Positions 47,915 to 57,880 of a stretch of 64,000 bases of DNA are shown piece after piece (position 1 is the stretch's first letter; the number at the start of each line of letters is the position of its first letter). The stretch is from Actinophytocola sp963825445 (GTDB lineage: Bacteria; Actinomycetota; Actinomycetes; Mycobacteriales; Pseudonocardiaceae), in assembly GCA_963825445.1 (NCBI GenBank), contig CAWGTM010000020.1:434001-498000 (forward strand), in the 5' to 3' direction. The notes below the pieces were generated by a model. That model was given only the letters and a program-made list of their open reading frames with translations, was not told the DNA's origin and searched no databases. Both the position numbers and the translations under genes were made by a program.

Positions 47915-48865
47915 TCAGTTGTAGAGCGAGCCGGTGTTGACGACGGGTTGGGTATCGCGGTCCGAACAGAGCACCACGAGCAGGTTGCTGACCATGGCCG
48001 CCTTGCGCTCCTCGTCCAGCTCCACCACCTCCTGCTCGGCGAGCTGCTGCAGCGCGAGCTGGACCATGCCGACCGCACCCTCCACGATCCGCTGCCGGGC
48101 GGCGATCACCGCGCCCGCCTGCTGGCGACGCAGCATGGCGCCGGCGATCTCCTGCGCGTAGGCCAGGTGGGTCAGACGCGACTCGATCACCTCGACACCC
48201 GCCGCCTCGACCCGCGCCGCGATCTCCACCGACAGCTTCTCGGTGATCTCCGACGCGTTCTCCCGCAGCGACAGCTGCTCCTCGCCGTGCGCGTCGTACG
48301 GGTAGCTGGTGGCGATGTGCCGCACGGCGGTCTCGGCCTGGATGTTCACGAACTCGTTGTAGTCGTCGACCTCGAACACCGCGCGGGCGGTGTCGGTGAT
48401 CCGCCAGACCACCACGGCCGCGATCTCGATGGGATTGCCGTCCGCGTCGTTGACCTTGGTGACCGCCGTCTCGTGGTTGCGGATACGGGTGGAGATCCGC
48501 CGCCGGAACGTGAACGGGTTGATCCACCGCAGCCCGTCCGTGCGGACGGTGCCGACGTAGCGCCCGAGGAACTGGATCACCCGCGCCTCACCCGGCGCCA
48601 CCATGATCAGTCCACCGTTCACGACGGCCGCCCCGAGGAACACGAGGACGCCGGTCACCACCAGCGTGATGCCCAGCCCCGTCTCCTGGTCGACGAACGC
48701 GAGGACGCCGAACAGGGTGACCAGCAGGGAGATCAGGTAGAGCGCCACGGCCAGGCCGAGCATGGGCATGCCGGAGCTGCCGAAGGCGACCCGTTCCCGG
48801 ACATGCGGCTCCGGCATGTTCGGGGTGTCGATGTCGATCGCGTTGGACTGGACGACTTCGTCCAT
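47915..48865 (-). CDS. SPFH/band-7 domain membrane protein
   Basis: 316 residues. Two N-terminal membrane helices (MLGLAVALYLISLLVTLFGV and LVVTGVLVFLGAAVVNGGL, about 34-80), then the SPFH domain (about 85-250, GGLIMVAPGEARVIQFLGRY; ISTRIRNHETAVTKVNDADG) and a helical C-terminus. Such flotillin-like proteins form large membrane assemblies. The downstream Arc-type gene is a common partner in actinobacteria. The promoter gap to the divergent ABC gene carries a perfect 16-bp palindrome. Confidence 0.9.
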   Translation of the reverse strand: MDEVVQSNAIDIDTPNMPEPHVRERVAFGSSGMPMLGLAVALYLISLLVTLFGVLAFVDQETGLGITLVVTGVLVFLGAAVVNGGLIMVAPGEARVIQFLGRYVGTVRTDGLRWINPFTFRRRISTRIRNHETAVTKVNDADGNPIEIAAVVVWRITDTARAVFEVDDYNEFVNIQAETAVRHIATSYPYDAHGEEQLSLRENASEITEKLSVEIAARVEAAGVEVIESRLTHLAYAQEIAGAMLRRQQAGAVIAARQRIVEGAVGMVQLALQQLAEQEVVELDEERKAAMVSNLLVVLCSDRDTQPVVNTGSLYN

Positions 48866-48901
48866 GGGATCCCCCTTCTCGCTCGTCGATGCCAGTCTAT
48901 C

Positions 48902-48917
48902 AAAGTGATATCACTTT
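48902..48917. promoter_or_regulatory. Perfect palindrome AAAGTGATATCACTTT in a divergent promoter
   Basis: A 16-base perfect palindrome in the 68-base gap between the SPFH operon (minus) and the ABC transporter operon (plus), 17 bases before the ABC ATG. TATAGT at 48917-48922, just downstream, resembles a -10 box for the plus strand. An Arc-type repressor from the SPFH operon is the most likely binder. Confidence 0.75.
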
Positions 48918-48933
48918 ATAGTACTCTGCCCGT

Positions 48934-49707
48934 ATGAGCCAACTTCCGCAACCGGACTGCGCGCTCCGGCTCTCCCGCCTCTACAAGGTGTTCGGCTCCA
49001 CCACGGCCGTCGACCACGTCGACCTCGAGGTGAGCGCGGGCTCGTTCTTCGGCCTGGTCGGGCCCAACGGCGCCGGCAAGACCACGTCGCTGTCGATGGC
49101 CGTCGGGTTGCTGCGGCCCGACGGTGGCACCGCGTCCGTGTTCGGGATCGACGTCTGGGCCGATCCCGTGCGCGCCAAGTCGGTGATCGGCGTGCTGCCC
49201 GACGGGCTGTCCCTGCCGGAGCGACTGACCGGCCGCGAACTGCTCACCTACTTCGGCCTGCTGCGCGGGCTCGCGGCCGACACGGTCGCCCAGCGGACCG
49301 AGGAACTCCTGGCGGTCCTGGAGTTGACCGACGCGCAGCACCGGCTGGTGATCGACTACTCGGCCGGCATGCGCAAGAAGATCGGCCTCGCGCTCGCGCT
49401 GCTGCACGCGCCCAAGCTGCTGGTGCTCGACGAGCCGTTCGAGGCCGTGGACCCGGTCTCCGCCGCCACCATCCGCACGATCCTGCAGCGTTTCGTGGCC
49501 TCCGGCGGCGCGGTCGTGCTGTCCAGTCACGTGATGGCGTTGGTGGAACAACTGTGCTCGCACGTCGCGGTGATCACCCGGGGTCGGGTGGTCGCCTGGG
49601 GGCCGGTGGACCTGGTACGTGGCGACAAGAGCCTCGAGGACGCGTTCGTGCACATCGTCGGCGGACGCACGGGTGGCACGGAGGGCCTGTCGTGGTTGGC
49701 GTCCTGA
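48934..49707 (+). CDS. ABC transporter ATP-binding protein
   Basis: 257 residues. Walker A GPNGAGKT (43-50), signature YSAGMRKK, Walker B LLVLDEPFEAVD, switch His SSHVMALVEQ. The signature starts with YSAG rather than LSGG, as in some Ecs/Yxl-type exporters. ATG 48934 follows the palindrome at 48902 with only 16 bases between, so the transcript may be nearly leaderless. The permease gene overlaps its end by 16 bases. Confidence 0.9.
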   Translation: MSQLPQPDCALRLSRLYKVFGSTTAVDHVDLEVSAGSFFGLVGPNGAGKTTSLSMAVGLLRPDGGTASVFGIDVWADPVRAKSVIGVLPDGLSLPERLTGRELLTYFGLLRGLAADTVAQRTEELLAVLELTDAQHRLVIDYSAGMRKKIGLALALLHAPKLLVLDEPFEAVDPVSAATIRTILQRFVASGGAVVLSSHVMALVEQLCSHVAVITRGRVVAWGPVDLVRGDKSLEDAFVHIVGGRTGGTEGLSWLAS

Positions 49708-51245
49708 TCCGCCTGAAGTTCCGGGTGCTGCGGCATTCCCTGCGTGGCAACCAGGGCTGGTTCACGGGTGTCGGCGCGCTGTTCGGACTCCTCGCCGCCA
49801 CCGTCACCATCGTGGTGTCCACAGTGGACTTCGACGAGCCCGGGATCGGGGTCGACGTGCTCGCCGGCCTGTACCTGCTGTGGGCGGTGGGCTGGCTGTT
49901 CGGCCCGGTGTTCACCGGCGGCGGTGACGAGACGCTGCGCCCGGAACACTTCGCGTTGCTTCCCCTGACACCGCGCCAGTTGGCCACCGGCCTGCTCGGC
50001 GCCGCGTTCGTCGGGGTGCCGGCGGTCGTCACGTTCCTCGCGTTCTGCGGACTGGTGCTGTTCGCGGACGGCGCCGGCGTGGTGGTCGCTCTGGTGGCCG
50101 TGCCACTGCAACTGGCGTTCGTGGTCCTGCTGTCGCGGGTGGTGATGGCGGGACTCGGGGCGGCGCTGCGGTCGCGCCGCGGCAAGGACCTCGGGGTGCT
50201 GCTCGCCGCGCTGGTCGGCCTGTCCGGGTTCGTGGCGCAGGCACTGTTCAACAACTTCGGCCAGGTCCTGCTCGACGGCGGCTCGGCCACGCTGTCGGCC
50301 GTGCTGCGCTGGGCGCCGTCCGGCTGGGCGGTCGTGGCGGTGGACGCGGCCGGTACGGGGAACTGGCTGCTGGCGCTGGTGGCGCTCGCCGGACTGGCGG
50401 CGGTCTGCGCGGTGCTCCTCGCGGTGTGGGGCGTGCTGCTCGTACGCCGCACGACGCGGGTGGCGGCGAACCAGGGACCCCGGGAGACCGGGACGCGGGG
50501 CGGCCTCGCCCAACGGCTGCCGGCCACGCCCGTCGGTGCGGTGGCCGCCAAGGAGCTGCGACTCTGGCTGCGCGACGCCCGGCGTCGGGTGTCGCTGCTG
50601 ACGATGGTGATCGTGGGAACCATGATCTCCGTGATCCCGGCGGTGACCGAGGGCGACACCGACTCCCTGCCGTTCGCGCCGGTGGCCGTGACGGTGTTCG
50701 CGTGTCTGTTGGCCGGCAATCTCTACGGCATGGACGGCAGCGCGTTGTGGCACACGTTGGTGACGCCAGGAGCCGCGGCTGCTGACGTCCGGGGTCGGCA
50801 ACTGGCGTGGCTCCTGGTGGTCGGTCCCGTGGCGCTGGTGCTCACGGCCGTCCTCCCGGGCATCTCGGACCCGAGCAGCTACCCGTGGGTGCTGGCGCTC
50901 GTGCCGGTGGTGCTCGGCGGGGGCGCGGGCCTGATCATGCTGTTGTCGGTGTTCGCCGGCTACCCGCTGCCCGACCAGAAGGCGAACCCGTTCGCCGCCG
51001 GAGGCAACCCGGGGCTGGTGCGGACGGCCCAGCAGGTGGGGATCTCGCTGTTGCTGGGGGTGGTGTCCGCGCCCGTGGTGCTGCTGCTGATCTTCGGTGG
51101 CGACAACCCGGTGCTCCGGTGGTCGGCGTTGCCCCTGGGGATCGCCATCGGCGCGGTGCTGTTCTGGTGGTGGGGGCGGATCGCGTACCGCAGGCTGGCG
51201 GCCCGCGGACCGGAGATCCTGGCGACGGTGGGCAAGAAGATCTAG
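49692..51245 (+). CDS. ABC transporter permease, multi-helix
   Basis: 517 residues with about twelve predicted membrane helices, for example LLALVALAGLAAVCAVLLAV and PWVLALVPVVLGGGAGLIML. GTG 49692 gives VGVLIRLKFRVLRHSLRG, which is typical for the first cytoplasmic part of such permeases. A mid-protein cytoplasmic loop carries VAAKELRLWLRDARRRVSLL, an EcsB/YxlG-like coupling-helix pattern. It is coupled to the ATPase by a 16-base overlap. The substrate is unknown. The stop overlaps the convergent DoxX-like gene by four bases. Confidence 0.85.
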   Translation: MVGVLIRLKFRVLRHSLRGNQGWFTGVGALFGLLAATVTIVVSTVDFDEPGIGVDVLAGLYLLWAVGWLFGPVFTGGGDETLRPEHFALLPLTPRQLATGLLGAAFVGVPAVVTFLAFCGLVLFADGAGVVVALVAVPLQLAFVVLLSRVVMAGLGAALRSRRGKDLGVLLAALVGLSGFVAQALFNNFGQVLLDGGSATLSAVLRWAPSGWAVVAVDAAGTGNWLLALVALAGLAAVCAVLLAVWGVLLVRRTTRVAANQGPRETGTRGGLAQRLPATPVGAVAAKELRLWLRDARRRVSLLTMVIVGTMISVIPAVTEGDTDSLPFAPVAVTVFACLLAGNLYGMDGSALWHTLVTPGAAAADVRGRQLAWLLVVGPVALVLTAVLPGISDPSSYPWVLALVPVVLGGGAGLIMLLSVFAGYPLPDQKANPFAAGGNPGLVRTAQQVGISLLLGVVSAPVVLLLIFGGDNPVLRWSALPLGIAIGAVLFWWWGRIAYRRLAARGPEILATVGKKI

Positions 51246-51580
51246 AACGACACCGCGAGGGTCGCCGCCGCCAGCACCAGGAACACGCTCGGGAAGGGCA
51301 GGTGCGGGTACACGCGGGCCCGCAGGACCGTGACGACGGCGCCCGCGAAGTACAGCAGCAGCCCGATCGCCGCGGCGATGCCCAACGCGGGGAAGACCAG
51401 GCCGGCGAGCAGCCCCACGCCGCCCGCCGCCTTCGCGATCCCGAGCGCGGGCAGCCAGGAGGACGGCACGCCGTAGGTCGTCATGTTGTCGAGGATCCAG
51501 CCGGCACGCAGGAAGTCGGCGAGGGCGGCCGCGAGGTTGGCGGCGGCGGTGACGATCGTCAGGACGAGGTAGATGGACAC
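51242..51580 (-). CDS. DoxX-like family membrane protein
   Basis: 112 residues, four membrane helices; GIAKAAGGVGLLAGLVFPAL, then GIAAAIGLLLYFAGAVVTVL, match the DoxX-like (PF13564) family. ATG 51580 is 61 bases from the divergent LysR gene, so the regulator at 51642 may also act on this gene. The first segment (YLVLTIVTAAANLAAALADF) is a probable membrane helix. The function is unknown. Confidence 0.8.
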   Translation of the reverse strand: MSIYLVLTIVTAAANLAAALADFLRAGWILDNMTTYGVPSSWLPALGIAKAAGGVGLLAGLVFPALGIAAAIGLLLYFAGAVVTVLRARVYPHLPFPSVFLVLAAATLAVSF

Positions 51581-51641
51581 ACCGCAACCCTCGCCGCCAC
51601 GACGGAGTCACGTCCAATACCTGTTTCTATAACCTGATGGC

Positions 51642-52538
51642 ATGGATGTGGACACGCGGTTGGTCCGCTACTTCGTGGCCGTGGCCGACGAGGGCAGCCT
51701 GACCCGCGCGGCCCAGCGGCTGTTCGTGTCCCAGCCGGCGTTGACCAAGCAGATCAAGGCACTCGAGGACCGGCTCGGCGTGCGCCTGTTCACCCGTTCC
51801 CGCGCCGGCATGGCGCTCACCGAGGCGGGCCGCGAACTGGCCGACCGGGCGCCGGCCATGCTCGCCGCCTGCGACCTGGCGCTGCGCGAGACGAAGAGCG
51901 CGGCCAGCCGGGCGGCGCGCGTGCTGCGGGTGGGGTTCCTGGCGAGCGCGGCGAACGAGGCCACCCAGGACATCATCGCGGCGTTCGGCCGCGCCCGGCC
52001 CGGCTGGCGGGTGGACCTGCGGCCGGCCTCGTGGGCCGATCCGACGGCGGGCCTCGCCGACGGCGACGTGGACGCCGCGCTGCTCCGGCTGCCCTGCCCC
52101 GGCCAGGAGTCCCTGCGCGTGGAGGTCCTGTTCACCGAGCCGCGATGGGTGGTGCTGCCGACCGCGCACCCCCTCGCGGACCGCGAGCGGATCGACTTCG
52201 CCGACCTGGTGGACGAGGCGTTCGTGGCCGCCCCCGTGGAGACGGGCGTGTGGCGCGGCTACTGGCTCGGCGTCGAGGAACGCGGCGGGACCGAACCACG
52301 CATCGGCGCGGTGACCGACCAGCCGGACAGTTGGCTGCAGGCCATCGCCAACGGCTACGGGATCGCGCTGGCCCCGGCGTCGAGTGCCCGGTTCTACGCG
52401 AGGCCAGGGGTGGTCTTCCGCCCGGTCGACGGGATCGGCCCGAGCCGCGTGGGGATCGCGTGGCCGCCGGCCGCGGACACCGATCCGGTGGTGCGGGATT
52501 TCGTGCGCTGCTGCGTGGAGATCACCGGCGAAATGTAA
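51642..52538 (+). CDS. LysR-family transcriptional regulator
   Basis: 298 residues. The winged HTH covers 1-60: TRLVRYFVAVADEGSLTRAA, then QRLFVSQPALTKQIKALEDR. A periplasmic-binding-like effector domain follows (LRVGFLASAANEATQDIIAA; DGDVDAALLRLP; NGYGIALAPASSARF). The 61-base gap to the divergent DoxX-like gene is the usual place for a LysR operator. The adenylation cassette starts 128 bases downstream on the same strand; LysR control of it is possible but not shown. Confidence 0.9.
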   Translation: MDVDTRLVRYFVAVADEGSLTRAAQRLFVSQPALTKQIKALEDRLGVRLFTRSRAGMALTEAGRELADRAPAMLAACDLALRETKSAASRAARVLRVGFLASAANEATQDIIAAFGRARPGWRVDLRPASWADPTAGLADGDVDAALLRLPCPGQESLRVEVLFTEPRWVVLPTAHPLADRERIDFADLVDEAFVAAPVETGVWRGYWLGVEERGGTEPRIGAVTDQPDSWLQAIANGYGIALAPASSARFYARPGVVFRPVDGIGPSRVGIAWPPAADTDPVVRDFVRCCVEITGEM

Positions 52539-52570
52539 CGAACATGTTACGTGATGCGTTCATTTTGAAC
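52535..52570. promoter_or_regulatory. AT-rich promoter region with two short dyads
   Basis: GTAAC-N6-GTTAC (52535-52550) overlaps the LysR stop, and GTTCA-TTT-TGAAC (52558-52570) follows. The stretch is AT-rich compared with the flanks. It is the likely promoter-operator region of the adenylation cassette. Confidence 0.45.
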
Positions 52571-52600
52571 CAACCATGATCCGGACGCCTAGCTACCTCC

Positions 52601-52640
52601 GGGCCACCAGTGGCCCCCGTCACACCACCACGGTGTGACG
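52601..52640. promoter_or_regulatory. Two consecutive hairpins in the leader of the adenylation cassette
   Basis: Hairpin 1: GGGCCA-CCAG-TGGCCC (52601-52616). Hairpin 2: CGTCACACC-ACCAC-GGTGTGACG (52618-52640), a perfect 9-bp stem. They end 25 bases before ATG 52666, close to the CGGAGGAC ribosome site. They may terminate LysR transcripts or attenuate the cassette. Confidence 0.55.
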
Positions 52641-52665
52641 GCGACTCTCCCGGAGGACTGATCCG

Positions 52666-54144
52666 ATGGACGAGCTGCTCCAGATGTTCAGCCAAGGCCC
52701 ACGACGACCGGTGCGCCACCACGCGGTGCACCACGCCGTCGAGGAGATGGCCGCGCGGTACCCCGACGCGGTCGCGATCACCCATCAGGACTCCCGGCTC
52801 ACCTACCGGGAGCTGGACCTGGCGGCCAACCGGCTGGCGGCGCTGCTCGCCGCACACGGTGTCGTGCCCGGCGACCACGTCGGGGTGTTCCTGCGGCGTG
52901 GGATCCCCATGGTGGTGGGCATTCTCGCCACGCTGAAGGCGGGTGCCGCGTACGTGCCGCAGGACGTGGTGGTCGCCCCGCCGGCACAGCTGCGCCACGT
53001 GCTCGACACGGCGCGGCCGAAGGTGGTGCTGACAGTGTCCGCGCTGGCGAACCGGGTACCGCCCGGCCGGCCGGTGCTCGAGATCGACACCCTGGCACCT
53101 GGGCCCGCCGAGTTCCGGCCGGCACGTGCCACTCGCCCGGACGACGGCTGCTACGTCCTGTTCACCTCCGGCACCACCGGCAAGCCGAACGGCGTGACCG
53201 TGACCCACGGCAACGTCACCAACCTGCTGCTCACCTCGCCCGGTGACCTGGGCATCCGCCCCGGTCTGCGTGTCGGGCAACTGCTGAACATCGCGTTCGA
53301 CATGGCCGCCTGGGAGATCCTCGGTTGCCTGTCCCACGGCGGCACGCTCGTGATCCGCGGCGACGACATCGCCGAGACCGTCCGGCAGGTGCACGTGGTG
53401 ATCGCGACGCCCACCATCCTCAGCCGCGTCGACCCGGCCGGCTGTCCGGACGTGCGGGTGGTGGCGGTCGCGGGGGAGCCGTGCCCGCCCGCGCTGGCCG
53501 ACCGGTGGGCCAGGAACGCCACGTTCTACAACGGATGCGGCCCCACCGAGGTCACCATCGTGAACACCATGCAGCGGCACTTCCCGGACGCCGCGCTCAC
53601 CATCGGCGGCCCCACCCCGAACAACACGGTCTACGTGCTCGACGAGCGCCTGCGGCCGGTCGGGGTCGGCGAGACGGGCGAGATGTGGGCGGGTGGCGAC
53701 TGCGTGTCCGCCGGCTATCTGGCCAACCCGGAGCTGACGGCGCAGCGCTACCGGCCCGACCCGTTCCTGGGAGACGGGCGGCTCATGTTCCGCACCCGCG
53801 ACCTCGGCCGCTGGACCCCGGACGGCGAACTGGAACACCTCGGCCGCACGGACGACCAGGTGAAGGTCCGCGGCTTCCGGGTGGAGTTGGACTCGGTGTC
53901 CACGGTGCTCGAGTCGGTGCCCGGCTGCACGAGGGCGGTCACGTTGAAGCTGGACGACGAGCGGCTGGTGTCGTTCGTGGCCGGGCTGGGGGTCGACCCG
54001 GACGAGGCGAAGTTCGCGGTGGCCGCCGCGCTGCCGTACTACTGCGTGCCGGCCGTCGTGTTCCGGCTGCCGGCGTTGCCGCAGACCAGCCGCGGCAAGG
54101 TCGACAAGGCGGCGCTGCTGGAGTTGGCGGGGGTGACCGCGTGA
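52666..54144 (+). CDS. Stand-alone NRPS-like adenylation enzyme
   Basis: 492 residues: one A domain and nothing else. A3 is LFTSGTTGKPNG (about 165-176), A4 AFDMAAWEILG, A5 YNGCGPTEVT, A7/A8 RTRDLGRWTPDGELEHLGRT and DQVKVRGFRVE, and A10 SRGKVDKAAL (Lys478). The Asp of A4 that holds the alpha-amino group is present, so an alpha-amino acid is the likely substrate. No carrier, condensation, reductase or thioesterase domain follows. A CGGAGGACTG site precedes ATG 52666. ATP-dependent activation should be followed by action of the coupled membrane protein at 54141. The A10-end overlap (GTGA) ties their translation. Confidence 0.9.
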   Translation: MDELLQMFSQGPRRPVRHHAVHHAVEEMAARYPDAVAITHQDSRLTYRELDLAANRLAALLAAHGVVPGDHVGVFLRRGIPMVVGILATLKAGAAYVPQDVVVAPPAQLRHVLDTARPKVVLTVSALANRVPPGRPVLEIDTLAPGPAEFRPARATRPDDGCYVLFTSGTTGKPNGVTVTHGNVTNLLLTSPGDLGIRPGLRVGQLLNIAFDMAAWEILGCLSHGGTLVIRGDDIAETVRQVHVVIATPTILSRVDPAGCPDVRVVAVAGEPCPPALADRWARNATFYNGCGPTEVTIVNTMQRHFPDAALTIGGPTPNNTVYVLDERLRPVGVGETGEMWAGGDCVSAGYLANPELTAQRYRPDPFLGDGRLMFRTRDLGRWTPDGELEHLGRTDDQVKVRGFRVELDSVSTVLESVPGCTRAVTLKLDDERLVSFVAGLGVDPDEAKFAVAAALPYYCVPAVVFRLPALPQTSRGKVDKAALLELAGVTA

Positions 54145-55388
54145 CCGCCGTTCTGCCCACGCGGACCACGGCTCTGCCGCCCGACACCTCGTGGTTGCGC
54201 CGGGTCGGCAAGCACCCGCGGTTCATGCACTACAACCGGCTGATCGCGCTGGTCGTGGTGGTGAACCTGGCGTTGCTGCCCGGCCTGGATCTCACCGCCC
54301 TCACGGCCACCACGGCCGCGAACCTCGCACTGGGGAACTTCGCTCTCGCCGTGGTGATCCGCCAGCAGTATGTGGTCAACCTGCTGTTCCGGCTCGCCAC
54401 GAGCGCGCCGACCACCTGGCCGTTGGCCGTTCGGTGGACGCTCGCGAAGGTCTACCACTTCGGTGGACTCCACGTGGGCGGCGCTGTGGTCGGCTCGGTC
54501 TGGTTCACGGTCTCGGTGGTGCTGCTGACCGGGAACACGGCCGCGCTGGTCGTGTCCTACACGCTCGTGGCGCTGCTCGCCGGCATCGTGGTGACCGCGT
54601 TGCCGGCGTTCCGCGCGAAGCGGCACGACGTGTTCGAGAAGGCGCACCGGTTCGGTGGCTGGACGGCACTCGCGCTGCTGTGGGCCCAGGCGTTGCTGCT
54701 CGACGCGAACGTGGTGCTGCTCGCGGTGATCACCGCGAGTGTCGCGTTGCCGTGGACGCGGCTGCGCCGGGTGCCGGTCCGGATCGAACGGCCGTCCAAC
54801 CACGTGGCGCTGGCCCGCTTCGACCACGGCCACACGCCGTTCGCCGGCTCGTCCACGGCCATCAGCCGAAGCCCCCTCACCGAGTGGCACTCGTTCGCGA
54901 ACGTGCCGGCCCCCGGTCAGCCCGGGTTCCGGCTGACCATCTCCCGCGCCGGCGACTGGACCGGGTCGTTCATCGACGACGCCCCGTCGCACGTCTGGGT
55001 CAAGGGCATCACCACGGCGGGTGTGGCGAACATCGAGGTGCTGTTCCGCAAGGTGGTCTACGTGGCCACGGGCAGCGGGATCGGCCCGTGCCTGCCGCAC
55101 CTGCTGGCGCAGAAGGTGCCGGCGCGGCTGGTCTGGGCCACCCGCGATCCCCGCGTCACCTACGGCGACGGGCTGGTCGACGAGATCCTCGCGGTCCAGC
55201 CGGACGCGGTCATCTGGGACACGGGGAGCAACGGCAAGCCGGACATGGTGGCGCTCGCGTACGAGGCCTACCGCGACTTCGGCGCCGAGGCGGTCATCTG
55301 CATCTCCAACAAGAAGCTCACCTGGCAGGTGGTGCACGGCCTCGAACGGCGCGGCATCCCGGCCTACGGCGCCATCTGGGACTCCTGA
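54141..55388 (+). CDS. TmpA-like membrane oxidoreductase
   Basis: 415 residues. The first 220 contain about six membrane helices (LIALVVVVNLALLPGL; LAVVIRQQYVVNLLF; YTLVALLAGIVVTALPAF; ALALLWAQALLLDANVVLLA) with conserved-looking His residues (KHPRFMHYNRL, KVYHFGGLHVGG, KAHRFGGWTAL). The C-terminal 190 are ferredoxin-reductase-like: flavin-side VPAPGQPGFRLTISRAGDWT and the NAD(P)-binding loop VVYVATGSGIGPCLPHLL. The ending ISNKKLTWQVVHGLERRGIP resembles fungal TmpA and the reductase tail of fungal NRPS-like/TmpA fusion proteins. This assignment is from memory of the family and should be treated as inference. GTG 54141 overlaps the preceding stop. Confidence 0.75.
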   Translation: MTAVLPTRTTALPPDTSWLRRVGKHPRFMHYNRLIALVVVVNLALLPGLDLTALTATTAANLALGNFALAVVIRQQYVVNLLFRLATSAPTTWPLAVRWTLAKVYHFGGLHVGGAVVGSVWFTVSVVLLTGNTAALVVSYTLVALLAGIVVTALPAFRAKRHDVFEKAHRFGGWTALALLWAQALLLDANVVLLAVITASVALPWTRLRRVPVRIERPSNHVALARFDHGHTPFAGSSTAISRSPLTEWHSFANVPAPGQPGFRLTISRAGDWTGSFIDDAPSHVWVKGITTAGVANIEVLFRKVVYVATGSGIGPCLPHLLAQKVPARLVWATRDPRVTYGDGLVDEILAVQPDAVIWDTGSNGKPDMVALAYEAYRDFGAEAVICISNKKLTWQVVHGLERRGIPAYGAIWDS

Positions 55389-55398
55389 GAGGACAGTC

Positions 55399-56166
55399 AT
55401 GAACAACCTGAAGATCGACCGCGACGGCCGGGTCGTCACCGTCACCCTGAACCGCCCGGAGGTGCTCAACGCGCTCAACAGCGAACTGCTGGAGGAGCTG
55501 CTGGCCGCGCTCACCCCGCTCGACGCCGACCCGGAGGTCGGCTGCTTCGTGATCACCGGCTCGGCCAGGGCGTTCGCGGCCGGCGCGGACATCGCGGAGA
55601 TGGCGCCGAAGTCGGGCATGGAGATGTTCACGGAGAACTACTTCTCCGGCTGGGACTCCTTCGCCGCGCTGCGCACCCCGAAGATCGCGGCCGTGTCCGG
55701 GTACGCGCTCGGCGGCGGCTGCGAGCTGGCCATGATGTGCGACTTCATCATCGCGGCGGACACCGCGAAGTTCGGCCAGCCGGAGATCAAGCTGGGCGTG
55801 ATCCCCGGTATCGGCGGCACGCAGCGGCTGACCAGCCTGGTCGGCAAGGCCAAGGCCATGGACCTGATCCTCACGGGCCGGATGATGGACGCCGCCGAGG
55901 CCGAACGCGCGGGCCTGGTGGCGCGGGTGGTGCCGGCCGAGTCGTTGCTCACCGAGGCGGCGGCCGCGGCGGCGACCATCGCGTCGTTCAGCAAGCCGGT
56001 GGCCATGGTCGCGCGGGAGGCCGTCGAACGGGCCCTGGAAGTGGGGCTGTCCGAGGGGATGGTGTTCGAGCGGCGGACCTATTACGCCCTGTTCTCGTCG
56101 AACGACCAGAAGGAGGGCATGGCCGCCTTCCTCGAGAAGCGGACCCCTCGATTCACGGGAAGTTGA
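55399..56166 (+). CDS. Enoyl-CoA hydratase/isomerase family protein
   Basis: 255-residue crotonase. The oxyanion-hole segments are SARAFAAGADIAEM and AVSGYALGGGCELAMMCD. The two catalytic Glu positions of true hydratases are both present (GGCELAMMCD and FGQPEIKLGVIPG), so hydration of an enoyl-CoA is plausible. The C-terminus (SSNDQKEGMAAFLEKRTPRF) is the standard hydratase-1 ending. ATG 55399 is ten bases after the TmpA-like gene, with GAGAGGACAGTC upstream. It seems to belong to that operon. Confidence 0.92.
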   Translation: MNNLKIDRDGRVVTVTLNRPEVLNALNSELLEELLAALTPLDADPEVGCFVITGSARAFAAGADIAEMAPKSGMEMFTENYFSGWDSFAALRTPKIAAVSGYALGGGCELAMMCDFIIAADTAKFGQPEIKLGVIPGIGGTQRLTSLVGKAKAMDLILTGRMMDAAEAERAGLVARVVPAESLLTEAAAAAATIASFSKPVAMVAREAVERALEVGLSEGMVFERRTYYALFSSNDQKEGMAAFLEKRTPRFTGS

Positions 56167-56212
56167 TGTCCAACTAGTGCGCTGCCCGGCGGTCGTGGGT
56201 GAAGATGCGCAG

Positions 56213-57866
<1,654 letters not shown>

Positions 57867-57880
<14 letters not shown>

